A stretch of 64,000 bases of DNA, taken from contig QCGH01000004.1 of NCBI GenBank assembly GCA_003280005.1, positions 1-64,000 on the forward strand. Reading direction: 5' to 3'. The stretch comes from Pelagibacteraceae bacterium AG-365-D07 (lineage in GTDB: Bacteria > Pseudomonadota > Alphaproteobacteria > Pelagibacterales > Pelagibacteraceae). Of this stretch, positions 24,949 through 33,143 are shown piece after piece. The first letter of the stretch is position 1. Each line of letters begins with the position of its first letter. The translations under genes were made by a program, and so were the position numbers. The notes beneath the pieces are model-generated. The model saw only the letters and a program-made list of their open reading frames with translations. It ran no database searches and was not told where the DNA came from.

Positions 24949-25933
24949 TTGTAAATTTTTCTTTTAAGGTGCAAACTGCTAGTGCAAATCTTAAAGATCT
25001 GTTCCATTTAAGTATTATTTCATAATTATCATAAATAACATAGGCTGGTGAGTATAAGTTTGAATTTTCAACAATTTCTTTGTCAGGGGTTACTATTGCC
25101 ACTACTTCATCGCCATCGCCAAGATTATTACTATAATTTTTTATATACTTTTTAAAAAAAGACAATTTTTTTTTATTTTTAATCTCTTTTGCTGAATAAT
25201 TTAAATATTTAACTGGTATTTTTTCATCTAAAACCACCTCTTCAAAACATTTATTTTTATTATCCCATCCCATTTTGAAAAGATAATTTGCTGCAGATGC
25301 AAAAGAATCTTCATTAGATTTTAAATCTATCAAACTATCTTTGTTATAATCAATTGCGTTGTTTAAAATTGTTGATGGCATAAATTGAAAGTTTCCAAAA
25401 GCACCAGCCCAAGACCCATATAATTCATCAGCTTTTATTTTTTTATTATCAATTAATTTAAGTGCTATAATTAATTCTTTTGTAAAAAATTCACTTCTCC
25501 TCTTATCAAAACTAAGAGTAGCCAAAGATGAGAGGATGTCCATTTTGCCAAGATATTTACCAAAATTTGTTTCAATACCCATTAGCGATAGTAAAAGTTC
25601 TTTTTCAACATTAAATTTTTTTTCAACTTGATTTATTAACTCAGAATTACTTTTATATGTTTTTAAACCAATGCTAACTTTTTTATTGTTCGCTCTTTTA
25701 GTTATGTATGTAAAAGTATCTTCATAAAATTCGGGTTGATACCTATCGTACTCAATTACTTTAGGTAAAAATTTAAAATCTTCAATTAAAAATAGTGTTT
25801 GATCACTAATACCTTCTGAAACTGCATATTTTGAAAAACTTTTTTTCCATTCATCAAAAGACTCTGAAAAGGCATTTATTGTAAAAAATAAAAAATATAT
25901 AAAAGAAAACAATATTAATTTAATTTTTTTCAT
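24938..25933 (-). CDS. mltB: lytic murein transglycosylase (MltB family)
   Basis: A 331-residue periplasmic enzyme with signal peptide (residues 1-22). The catalytic glutamate lies in LMGIETNFGKYLG (about 116-128). The family motif GSWAGAFGNFQFMPSTIL, the DYNKDSLIDL calcium-like segment and NYLFKMGWD follow. It cleaves peptidoglycan glycan strands to anhydromuropeptides. It overlaps rarD by about 14 bases and the RlpA-like gene by 11. No lipobox is seen, so it is a soluble variant. Confidence 0.93.
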   Translation of the reverse strand: MKKIKLILFSFIYFLFFTINAFSESFDEWKKSFSKYAVSEGISDQTLFLIEDFKFLPKVIEYDRYQPEFYEDTFTYITKRANNKKVSIGLKTYKSNSELINQVEKKFNVEKELLLSLMGIETNFGKYLGKMDILSSLATLSFDKRRSEFFTKELIIALKLIDNKKIKADELYGSWAGAFGNFQFMPSTILNNAIDYNKDSLIDLKSNEDSFASAANYLFKMGWDNKNKCFEEVVLDEKIPVKYLNYSAKEIKNKKKLSFFKKYIKNYSNNLGDGDEVVAIVTPDKEIVENSNLYSPAYVIYDNYEIILKWNRSLRFALAVCTLKEKFTNEF

Positions 25934-26792
25934 ACAAATCGTATATATATATCATTACAGCAACCCATATTAGAATAAAACCAATTAACCGATAGAAGTC
26001 AAATGGTTCATTATATAAAAATAATCCTAAAATGAACTGAAATGTAGGGGTAATAAAAAACAACATACCTGAAGGACCTAATCCTGCAAGATGAATGCCT
26101 TTAACGAAGAGAAATAATGGAATCACTGTCATTGGACCAGCTATAGTTAAAATTATAGATAACTTAATTGAGTTTATTCCAAAATTCATGTTTCCACTTT
26201 CATAGATAAAATAAAAGCCTATTAAAGCAAAAGGTAATATCAAAAGTGACTCTATAAATAATCCTAAATCAACTTCGATATTAATTTTTTTTCTAAAAAC
26301 ATTATAAAGTGACCAAGAAAAACCGACTACTAATCCAATCAAAGGAAAATTTTTGTAAAAGTAAAAAAGATACAATACTGAAAAAAATGTTAAAATTATC
26401 GAAAAAATTCTTAATCTATTTAAATTTTCATTAAAAAATAAATATCCAAATAAAACACTTAATATTGGCATTATAAAGTATCCAAAACTTGCATCTACAA
26501 TTTGATTTGTGGATACGGCATAAATCCATACAGACCAATTTAAAAAAATTAAAAAACTTGTTAAAGTTAAATATATTAAATTTTTTTTATTTTTGGTTAT
26601 ATTTATTATTTTCCGCCACTTAGAAAAATATATTGTAGTTATAGTTAACATTACCGCTGTCCAAAATACTCTATGAAGCACTAACTCAACACTACCTACA
26701 AATGATAACTCTCTAAAATAAATTACCCCAATTACTCCCCACCAGAACGAACCTAGTACTATGTAAAAAATCCCTCTATTAAAAGATGACAT
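25920..26792 (-). CDS. rarD: RarD-type EamA permease
   Basis: A 290-residue inner-membrane protein with ten helices in two EamA repeats and the RarD features GSFWWGVIGVIYFRELSFVGSVE (split here only for description) and AVSTNQIVDASFGYF. The RarD family was named from chloramphenicol sensitivity; the substrate is unknown. I start it at the ATG at 26792 (MSSFNRG). A TTG 25 codons upstream would place the start four bases from tRNA-Ser, and the added residues do not match the family. Confidence 0.88.
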   Translation of the reverse strand: MSSFNRGIFYIVLGSFWWGVIGVIYFRELSFVGSVELVLHRVFWTAVMLTITTIYFSKWRKIINITKNKKNLIYLTLTSFLIFLNWSVWIYAVSTNQIVDASFGYFIMPILSVLFGYLFFNENLNRLRIFSIILTFFSVLYLFYFYKNFPLIGLVVGFSWSLYNVFRKKINIEVDLGLFIESLLILPFALIGFYFIYESGNMNFGINSIKLSIILTIAGPMTVIPLFLFVKGIHLAGLGPSGMLFFITPTFQFILGLFLYNEPFDFYRLIGFILIWVAVMIYIYDLYEKN

Positions 26793-26870
26793 AAATTTGA
26801 ATAAACTGTTTATATAGATTGATTTTCTTCTTGCATAATCATTTTTTAACAATAAAAGATTATTCAAATA

Positions 26871-26960
26871 GGAGAGATGGCTGAGCGGTTGAAAGCACCG
26901 GTCTTGAAAACCGGCAAAGGGGCAACTCTTTCCTGGGTTCGAATCCCAGTCTCTCCGCCA
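26871..26960 (+). tRNA. tRNA-Ser (UGA)
   Basis: Cloverleaf with GGAGAGA/TCTCTCC acceptor, anticodon loop CTTGAAA giving TGA, a long variable arm (about 16 bases), T arm GGGTTCGAATCCC and encoded GCCA end at 26957-26960. Confidence 0.97.
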
Positions 26961-27221
26961 CTAAAGTGGCTTAAAATTATAAAATTCTTTGTGTATTTTA
27001 TTTAATTTTTCTTTTTTTTCTTCGCTAAAATTTTTATTCATTTTAATTAGAACTTCATCACTTAAATTTACAAAATTTTCTAAATCAGCCAGTTCCTCAT
27101 AATTTAATTTGTTAATAATACTGGCAACAAATGAGGAAATAAGGACATCCATTTCTTTTGTGCCTCTGTAAGAAGCTCTATAAATAATTCTTTTTTTAAT
27201 ATCATCTTTATTTATTTTCAT
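26961..27221 (-). CDS. sdhE: succinate dehydrogenase flavinylation factor SdhE (SDHAF2)
   Basis: An 86-residue helical protein. The invariant RGTKEMD motif is at about residues 19-25 within RASYRGTKEMDVL, followed by the typical LADLENFVNLSDEVL. It helps attach FAD covalently to SdhA of complex II. It is divergent from recG with 21 bases between starts, the arrangement common in alphaproteobacteria. Its stop codon abuts the CCA end of the convergent tRNA-Ser with no spacer. Confidence 0.93.
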   Translation of the reverse strand: MKINKDDIKKRIIYRASYRGTKEMDVLISSFVASIINKLNYEELADLENFVNLSDEVLIKMNKNFSEEKKEKLNKIHKEFYNFKPL

Positions 27222-27242
27222 AATTCTATATTTATTTTATTT

Positions 27243-29282
27243 ATGAATAATTATGAATATCTTTTATCAGATATTTCAATTTTAAAAGGTGTTGGAGTTT
27301 CTTTAGCTAAAAAATTTAGAAGAAAAAACATAAATACAATTTTTGATTTAATTTTGAGCATTCCCTCAAAATATATTGACAGATCTATAGAAACTAAAAT
27401 TAAAGATCTACATATTGGCAAAATTCAAACAGTAACTATTGTAGTTGAGAAGTACAATTTTCCAAGAGTTAGAAATTTACCTAATAAAGTTATTTGTTCT
27501 GATAATACAGGAAAGCTAGATTGCATCTTTTTTAACTCATTTGAGGGATATATAAAAAAAATACTTCCTTTGAATAAAGTAGTTACAATAAGTGGAAAAA
27601 TAGGTTTCTTTAGAGGTAAATACCAAATAACTAACCCTACACACGTTAGTACAGATGAGAATAAAATAAAAAAAATACACTCTAATTATAGTCTTACAGA
27701 AGGAATTTCAGATAATATTTTTAATAAAGTAATAAATGAAGCATTAATTAAACTTCCAAAAATGAGCGAATGGTTAAGTAAAGATATTTTAAATAAATTT
27801 GAAAACATAAGTTGGAATGAGGCGATAACCAATTTGCATAAACCAAAACAAACAGATATTGAAAAAAAATATATAAATAGACTTATTTTCGATGAAATTT
27901 TATCTACTTTTTTAATAAACTCAAAGATCAGAATTAATTTTAAAAAGAAAAATAAATTTCCAAAAAAGATAAATTCAAAATTAGTCAATTTTGTTGAAAA
28001 TAAAATTGGTTTTACTTTAACAATAGATCAAAATAAAGCCATTAAAGAAATTAATAACGATTTATCATCTAAACAAAGAATGTTCAGGCTTTTACAAGGT
28101 GATGTTGGTAGTGGTAAAACTATTGTTTCATTAATTTCATCACAAAACGTGATTTTTAATAATTATCAAGTTGCATTTATGGCCCCTACAGAAATTTTAG
28201 CGAAGCAGCATTTCAATTTATTTAATAATATTTTTGGAAAATTTTCCAGTGCACAACTTTTAACAGGAAAAACTGATTATAAGGAAAGAAATGAAATATT
28301 AAAAAAATTACAAAATAATAAAATTAATATTGTATTTGGTACACATGCACTATTTCAAAAAAAAATAAAATTTAAAAAATTAGGCTTAATTATAATTGAT
28401 GAACAACATAAGTTTGGAGTAAATCAAAGAAAAAAATTATCAGAAAAAGGTGATGCTAACTGCGATGTATTGGTTATGTCTGCGACCCCTATTCCAAGGA
28501 CAATGATGATGACACTATATGGTGACATGGATATTACTCTAATAAAATCAAAACCTAAAAATAGAAAAGAAATTAAAACCTATACAAAAGATGTAAACAA
28601 AATTAATGATGTAATTAAATTTGTTAAAAAAGAAATTAATTTAGGTAATCAGATATTTTGGGTTTGTCCACTAATTGAAGAGTCGAAAAAGATTGATCAT
28701 CAGTCAGCGGTTATTAGATTTAATAATCTAAAGAAAATATTTTCTAGTAATGTTGGATTGCTACATGGTTCTATAGATAAAGATGAAAAAGATTTGATTT
28801 TAAAAAATTTTTTAAAAAATAAAATTAAAATTTTAGTCTCAACAACTGTTATCGAAGTAGGTATTGATTTTCCTAACGCCACTTGTATCATAATAGAAGA
28901 TGCAAATAAATTTGGTTTGTCACAATTGCATCAATTAAGAGGCAGAGTAGGAAGAGGCATAAAGCAATCGTCATGCATTCTAATTTATAAATCTTCATTA
29001 AGCGAGAATGCAAGGAAGAGACTTAAAATTCTGAAATCTTCAAACGATGGCTTCCTAATAGCAGAAGAAGATCTTAAGCTCAGAGGATATGGAGACCTTT
29101 TGGGCTTTCAACAAAGTGGCCAAAAGATCTTTAAATTAGCAGATCCAATAATAAATGCAGATATGTTTTTATTGGCTGAGAAAGAAATCAAAAATATTGA
29201 AAGAAATAATTTAAACTTAACAAAATATAAATCACTTTTAAAACTTTACGATCGCGCAGATATAATTAACGAATTAATCTAA
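27243..29282 (+). CDS. recG: ATP-dependent DNA helicase RecG
   Basis: A 679-residue branch-migration helicase for stalled forks and Holliday junctions. The N-terminal wedge/OB domain covers about 1-160. Helicase motifs in order: GDVGSGKT (I), APTEILAKQH (Ia), DEQHKFG (II), SATPIPRT (III), TTVIEVGID (V) and QLRGRVGR (VI). The C-terminal segment LKLRGYGDLLGFQQSG is the RecG signature. Its last four bases overlap the convergent DUF502 gene. Confidence 0.97.
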   Translation: MNNYEYLLSDISILKGVGVSLAKKFRRKNINTIFDLILSIPSKYIDRSIETKIKDLHIGKIQTVTIVVEKYNFPRVRNLPNKVICSDNTGKLDCIFFNSFEGYIKKILPLNKVVTISGKIGFFRGKYQITNPTHVSTDENKIKKIHSNYSLTEGISDNIFNKVINEALIKLPKMSEWLSKDILNKFENISWNEAITNLHKPKQTDIEKKYINRLIFDEILSTFLINSKIRINFKKKNKFPKKINSKLVNFVENKIGFTLTIDQNKAIKEINNDLSSKQRMFRLLQGDVGSGKTIVSLISSQNVIFNNYQVAFMAPTEILAKQHFNLFNNIFGKFSSAQLLTGKTDYKERNEILKKLQNNKINIVFGTHALFQKKIKFKKLGLIIIDEQHKFGVNQRKKLSEKGDANCDVLVMSATPIPRTMMMTLYGDMDITLIKSKPKNRKEIKTYTKDVNKINDVIKFVKKEINLGNQIFWVCPLIEESKKIDHQSAVIRFNNLKKIFSSNVGLLHGSIDKDEKDLILKNFLKNKIKILVSTTVIEVGIDFPNATCIIIEDANKFGLSQLHQLRGRVGRGIKQSSCILIYKSSLSENARKRLKILKSSNDGFLIAEEDLKLRGYGDLLGFQQSGQKIFKLADPIINADMFLLAEKEIKNIERNNLNLTKYKSLLKLYDRADIINELI

Positions 29283-29908
29283 TTTTTTTTTTTATTTTCA
29301 CTTGTGCCAGCAGATACTATAAATCTCGAAGCTTCTTCAAAAGTCATATCTAAAAACTTGATTTCATTTTTAGGAAACATCAATAAGAAACCACTTGTTG
29401 GATTAGGAGTTGTGGGAACAAAAACGTTTACTAAGTCTGAATTTGTTTTTTCTGATATTTCACCTTCGTTGTCTTTTGTTGCAAATCCTACTGCCCATAT
29501 TCCTTTTCTAGGATACTCGACAAGTACAACACTTTTTTTTTGTGATCTTTTCTGAGGGGCAAATGTTTCTGTTAATTGACCAATTGCAGAGTAGATTGTT
29601 CTTAAAATAGGTATACGTTTAAGCAAATCATTAAAAATTTGTAAAACTTTCCTGCCGATAAAAGATAAAGATAAACCTCCTATTATTGTAATAAAGATAA
29701 CAGTTACAATTATTTCTAAACCAGGTATTTTTATTGGTAAATAAAAATTTGGATTTAATTCTCTTGGTAATAAATTTGACGAAAAATCAATTATAAATTT
29801 TGTTAGATATAGAGTTAATCCAATTGGTATTAATACTACTATACCTGTAATGAAATAGTTTCTTAATCTTGCAAAAAACGAAATTCTTTTTCTTTTAAAT
29901 GTAGACAT
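29279..29908 (-). CDS. DUF502 membrane protein
   Basis: A 209-residue protein of the DUF502 family with two transmembrane helices (about 15-38 and 58-80) and conserved PIGLTLYLTKFIID, RIPILRTIYSAIGQL and VPTTPNPTSGFLLMFP segments. The function is unknown; relatives are widespread in bacteria and plants. I take the ATG at 29908 (MSTFKRK); a TTG at 29935 would overlap the small frame upstream. It is convergent with recG, overlapping by four bases. Confidence 0.88.
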   Translation of the reverse strand: MSTFKRKRISFFARLRNYFITGIVVLIPIGLTLYLTKFIIDFSSNLLPRELNPNFYLPIKIPGLEIIVTVIFITIIGGLSLSFIGRKVLQIFNDLLKRIPILRTIYSAIGQLTETFAPQKRSQKKSVVLVEYPRKGIWAVGFATKDNEGEISEKTNSDLVNVFVPTTPNPTSGFLLMFPKNEIKFLDMTFEEASRFIVSAGTSENKKKN

Positions 29909-29909
29909 A

Positions 29910-29987
29910 CTAACTATAACTAGAATAAATAACAAATATTAATGCAATAATAAATAGTGCAATTAATATTTTATTATTTAGGTTCAT
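29910..29987 (-). CDS. putative 25-residue membrane peptide upstream of the DUF502 gene
   Basis: ATG-initiated frame encoding MNLNNKILIALFIIALIFV plus a short polar tail ending in YSSYS: one hydrophobic helix after a polar, Lys-containing start. It stops one base before the DUF502 ATG, a spacing that suggests translational coupling. The composition fits a real membrane peptide, but the frame is so short that chance cannot be excluded. Confidence 0.35.
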   Translation of the reverse strand: MNLNNKILIALFIIALIFVIYSSYS

Positions 29988-30026
29988 GGTTGAATTTATA
30001 TTTATCTATATTAAAAATATCACCTA

Positions 30027-30845
30027 ATGAATAGAAGAAAATTTATTAATTTTATTGGTTGTAGTTGCTTATCTTTTGGACTTCATTCTTGTTCATCGGC
30101 TCCCATAACTGATAGAAAGCAACTAAAATTGATTCCTGAGGAGAAACTAAACGCACAAGCTGCAGCTATTTATGAAAAAATAAAAAAAAAAGAAAAAATG
30201 AGTAATGATAAAAACAAACTTAATGAGATTAAAGAAATAGGCTCAAAAATAGAATTTTCAGTTAATGAATACTTTGAAAGAAATAAACTACCTAATCCAA
30301 CTTCAAATTTTGAGTGGGAATACATTTTAATAGAAAGTAAAAAAAAAAATGCCTGGTGTATGCCGGGTGGTAAAATTGCTGTTTATACAGGAATACTTGA
30401 TATTACAAAAAATTCTAATGGCTTAGCTGCAGTAATGGGTCACGAGATAGCTCATGCAGTTGCTAAACATTCTGTTGAAAGAGCTAGTAGAGGTGTTTTA
30501 GTTCAAACAGGTACAAGTTTAATTGATATTTTTAGTGGTGGTGCTTTAAGCCAAATAAATAGATCTACTGGAATGGATACTGTTGGATTAATTTCGTCAA
30601 TAGGCTTAATGAATCCTTTTAATAGAAAACAAGAAACAGAAGCTGACTATCTTGGTATGATTTTCTCATCTTTATCAGGATTTGATATTAGAGAAACAGA
30701 AAAAATTTGGGAACGCATGAAAGAAGCAAACAAAGGTAAAGAGACCTCAGAATTTTTAAGTACACATCCCTCGTCAGATAATAGAATAAAAAATATTCAA
30801 GGATGGTTAAATGAAATAATTATTAAATACCCACCAATCGTATAA
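30027..30845 (+). CDS. M48-family metallopeptidase, exported lipoprotein
   Basis: A 272-residue zinc protease. The N-terminus combines a twin-arginine-like MNRRKF start with a hydrophobic core and a lipobox-like HSC, so it is an exported lipoprotein. The zinc site is HEIAH in MGHEIAHAVAKHSVERASRG (about 133-152), with the third ligand in ETEADYLG (about 206-213). It resembles LoiP/BepA-type outer-membrane quality-control proteases, without the TPR tail of BepA. It stands alone, with tRNA-Lys convergent just downstream. Confidence 0.9.
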   Translation: MNRRKFINFIGCSCLSFGLHSCSSAPITDRKQLKLIPEEKLNAQAAAIYEKIKKKEKMSNDKNKLNEIKEIGSKIEFSVNEYFERNKLPNPTSNFEWEYILIESKKKNAWCMPGGKIAVYTGILDITKNSNGLAAVMGHEIAHAVAKHSVERASRGVLVQTGTSLIDIFSGGALSQINRSTGMDTVGLISSIGLMNPFNRKQETEADYLGMIFSSLSGFDIRETEKIWERMKEANKGKETSEFLSTHPSSDNRIKNIQGWLNEIIIKYPPIV

Positions 30846-30850
30846 ATTAG

Positions 30851-30926
<76 letters not shown>

Positions 30927-30936
30927 AACGCGGGTT

Positions 30937-30964
30937 CTTATAATGATTTATTTTTTTTTATCAA
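30937..30964 (-). promoter_or_regulatory. promoter of tRNA-Lys
   Basis: On the minus strand TTGATA (30964-30959), 16-base A/T spacer, TATAAG (30942-30937). It is followed by a GC-rich discriminator (CCCGCG) before the tRNA, as in stringently controlled stable-RNA promoters. Confidence 0.5.
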
Positions 30965-30973
30965 CGCGAAATA

Positions 30974-32086
30974 TTATAAAATTTTAGAATATTTATTGTA
31001 GAAATCTTCAAAAGTACCATTTTTTATATGTTTTCTTATTGCGGTCATAAGTTCTTGATAAAAATTGATATTATTTAAAGTCAAAAGCATAGATCCAAGC
31101 ATTTCGTTTGTATTAAACAGATGATTTAAATAATTTTTAGTATATCTATTTAATCCAAATTTTTCAGTATTTTGATCAAGTGGTTTATTATCAGATTTAT
31201 AAACAGAATTTCTAATATTTATCTTTCCAGTCCAGGTAAATGCTAAACCATTTCTTCCTGACCTGGTAGGCAAAACACAGTCAAACATATCCACGCCCCT
31301 TCGCACAGCACCAAGTATATCTGATGGTGTACCTACTCCCATAAGATATCTTGGCTTTTCAATTGGCATAATATTTTTTAGACCATCTAAAACTTTAAAC
31401 ATTTCCTTTTGTGTTTCACCCACTGCCAAACCTCCAATTGCATATCCATCAAAATTAATATCCTTAAGTGAATTAATGGATTTTTCTCTCAAATCGTCAA
31501 ACAAACCTCCCTGCACTATTCCAAATAGAGCTTTATGTGGATTTGAACCAAATTGTTTTTTTGATCTTTCTGCCCAAAACATTGATAAGTCCATCGATTT
31601 CTTGATTAATTCATAGTCGTTAGTTTTTTTTGGACATTCATCCATAACCATTACTATATCTGAATTTAAACCAATCTGTATTTTGATACTTTCTTCAGGG
31701 CTTAAAATAAACTTTTTACCATCAATATGAGAATTAAAAATTGCACCTATATTTCTATCAATTTTATTTAATTTTGAAAGTGACATAACTTGAAAGCCTC
31801 CAGAGTCTGTTAATATTGGTAAAGGGCAGTTCATAAACTCGTGCAATCCACCTTGAGATTTTACTCTTTCGACACCAGGGCGGATCATTAAGTGGTAAGT
31901 GTTTGATAATATTATTTGAGAACCAGATTTAATGATATCTTCAATGAATGCACCTTTTATAGTAGCTTGTGTACCTACCGGCATAAATGCTGGAGTATCT
32001 ATATTACCCCTGTGAGTTTTTATTTGTCCTAACCTAGCAAAAGCATCTTTTTTAATAACATTAAAAGAAAATTTTTTTAATGGCAT
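30974..32086 (-). CDS. tgt: tRNA-guanine transglycosylase (Tgt) with altered zinc site
   Basis: Exchanges guanine-34 for the queuosine precursor in GUN-anticodon tRNAs. At 370 residues it has normal length and core: GTQATIKG (38-45), the active-site DSGGFQVMS (Asp94), VQGGLF (191-196), GGLAVGE (218-224) and FDCVLPTRSGRNG (Asp269). The C-terminal zinc site of the family (CxCxxC plus a histidine about 26 residues later) is not conserved. At the aligned region 306-313 there is no cysteine, and TIHNL is replaced by TLNNI (336-340). The frame is intact, so this is replacement, not a frameshift. It follows the cyclophilin gene by eight bases. Confidence 0.93.
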   Translation of the reverse strand: MPLKKFSFNVIKKDAFARLGQIKTHRGNIDTPAFMPVGTQATIKGAFIEDIIKSGSQIILSNTYHLMIRPGVERVKSQGGLHEFMNCPLPILTDSGGFQVMSLSKLNKIDRNIGAIFNSHIDGKKFILSPEESIKIQIGLNSDIVMVMDECPKKTNDYELIKKSMDLSMFWAERSKKQFGSNPHKALFGIVQGGLFDDLREKSINSLKDINFDGYAIGGLAVGETQKEMFKVLDGLKNIMPIEKPRYLMGVGTPSDILGAVRRGVDMFDCVLPTRSGRNGLAFTWTGKINIRNSVYKSDNKPLDQNTEKFGLNRYTKNYLNHLFNTNEMLGSMLLTLNNINFYQELMTAIRKHIKNGTFEDFYNKYSKIL

Positions 32087-32094
32087 TAAATGCT

Positions 32095-32652
32095 TTATTC
32101 AGATCTAAAACTAATAATTTTATCCGGATTTGAAACTGAACCGTTGGGCCCATCTCCTTTAGTTATTTTGTCAATATTTTCCATTCCACTAATTACTTTG
32201 CCAAAAACTGTATATTGTCTATCTAAATGTGGAGCGGCTTCAAAACAAATAAAAAATTGACTGTTTGCACTATTTGGATCAGATGATCTAGCCATTGAAA
32301 GTGTTCCACGCTCATGTGGTATGTCATTAAACTCAGCTTTTAGATCAGGAAGATCTGATCCACCCATGCCCGCTCTTTCTAAATTGAAATTACCACTTGA
32401 AGAATTGCCAAATTTTACGTCTCCTGTTTGTGCCATAAATCCTTCAATTACTCTATGAAAAACTACGTTATCGTATTTACCAGAGTTTGCTAATTCCCTT
32501 ATTCTATTTACATGATTTGGTGCTGCATCTTGAAAAAGTTCTATTTTCACTTCCCCAGTTTTTAATTTTAGTATCATAATATTCTCCTTTGCATTTATGT
32601 TTGTAAAATTAATTAATAAATAAAAAAAAAATAATTTTATAATTAATCTCAT
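32095..32652 (-). CDS. ppiA: cyclophilin-type peptidyl-prolyl isomerase, periplasmic
   Basis: A 185-residue cyclophilin with signal peptide (residues 1-21). Core motifs: FHRVIEGFMAQTGD (catalytic Arg), AEFNDIPHERGTLSMAR and NSQFFICFEAAPHLDRQYTVFGKV. It speeds proline isomerisation during folding of exported proteins. The start overlaps the coaD stop by four bases (ATGA); the downstream gene is tgt. Confidence 0.92.
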   Translation of the reverse strand: MRLIIKLFFFYLLINFTNINAKENIMILKLKTGEVKIELFQDAAPNHVNRIRELANSGKYDNVVFHRVIEGFMAQTGDVKFGNSSSGNFNLERAGMGGSDLPDLKAEFNDIPHERGTLSMARSSDPNSANSQFFICFEAAPHLDRQYTVFGKVISGMENIDKITKGDGPNGSVSNPDKIISFRSE

Positions 32653-33140
32653 ACTTTCTTCTTTATTTCTCTAATTACACTTTTTGTAATAAATTTTTTT
32701 AGATTTCCATTAAATAATGCTATTTCTTTTACTAATCGAGAGGAAATAACTTGATTATCTACATCCGACATTAAAAAAATAGTTTCTATTTTTTCATTCA
32801 GTTTTCTGTTCATTCCAGCTAGCTGAAATTCATACTCAAAATCTGAAACTGCCCTTAAACCTCTTAATATAATTTTAGACTTATATTTCTGACATAATGT
32901 GGTCGTTAAAGATGAAAATTTAATAACCTGAATTTTTTTTGAGGATATTCTTATATCATTGTATAATGAATTTTTAACAAGATTAATTCGTTCTTCAGTT
33001 GTAAAAAGATGATTTTTGTCTCCTCCTTCAGAGACTGCGATAATTAATTTATCAAATAAATTTATTCCCTTTTTTATAACATCTATATGACCAAATGTTA
33101 TTGGATCAAATGTTCCAGGATAAATTGCAATATTTCTCAT
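32649..33140 (-). CDS. coaD: phosphopantetheine adenylyltransferase
   Basis: A 163-residue hexameric enzyme that makes dephospho-CoA, the fourth step of CoA synthesis. The nucleotidyltransferase motif PGTFDPITFGHIDVI (8-22), ILRGLRAVSDFEYEFQLAGMN (around 88; basic ligand residues) and the VISSRLVKEI motif near 130 are all present. It lies between gyrA (three bases) and the cyclophilin gene. Confidence 0.96.
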   Translation of the reverse strand: MRNIAIYPGTFDPITFGHIDVIKKGINLFDKLIIAVSEGGDKNHLFTTEERINLVKNSLYNDIRISSKKIQVIKFSSLTTTLCQKYKSKIILRGLRAVSDFEYEFQLAGMNRKLNEKIETIFLMSDVDNQVISSRLVKEIALFNGNLKKFITKSVIREIKKKV

Positions 33141-33143
33141 TAA

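Noticed and set aside
26793-26867. Extended RarD start from a TTG next to tRNA-Ser
   Set aside because: The added 25 residues do not match the family and would leave no room for the tRNA-Ser promoter side; ATG at 26792 fits better.
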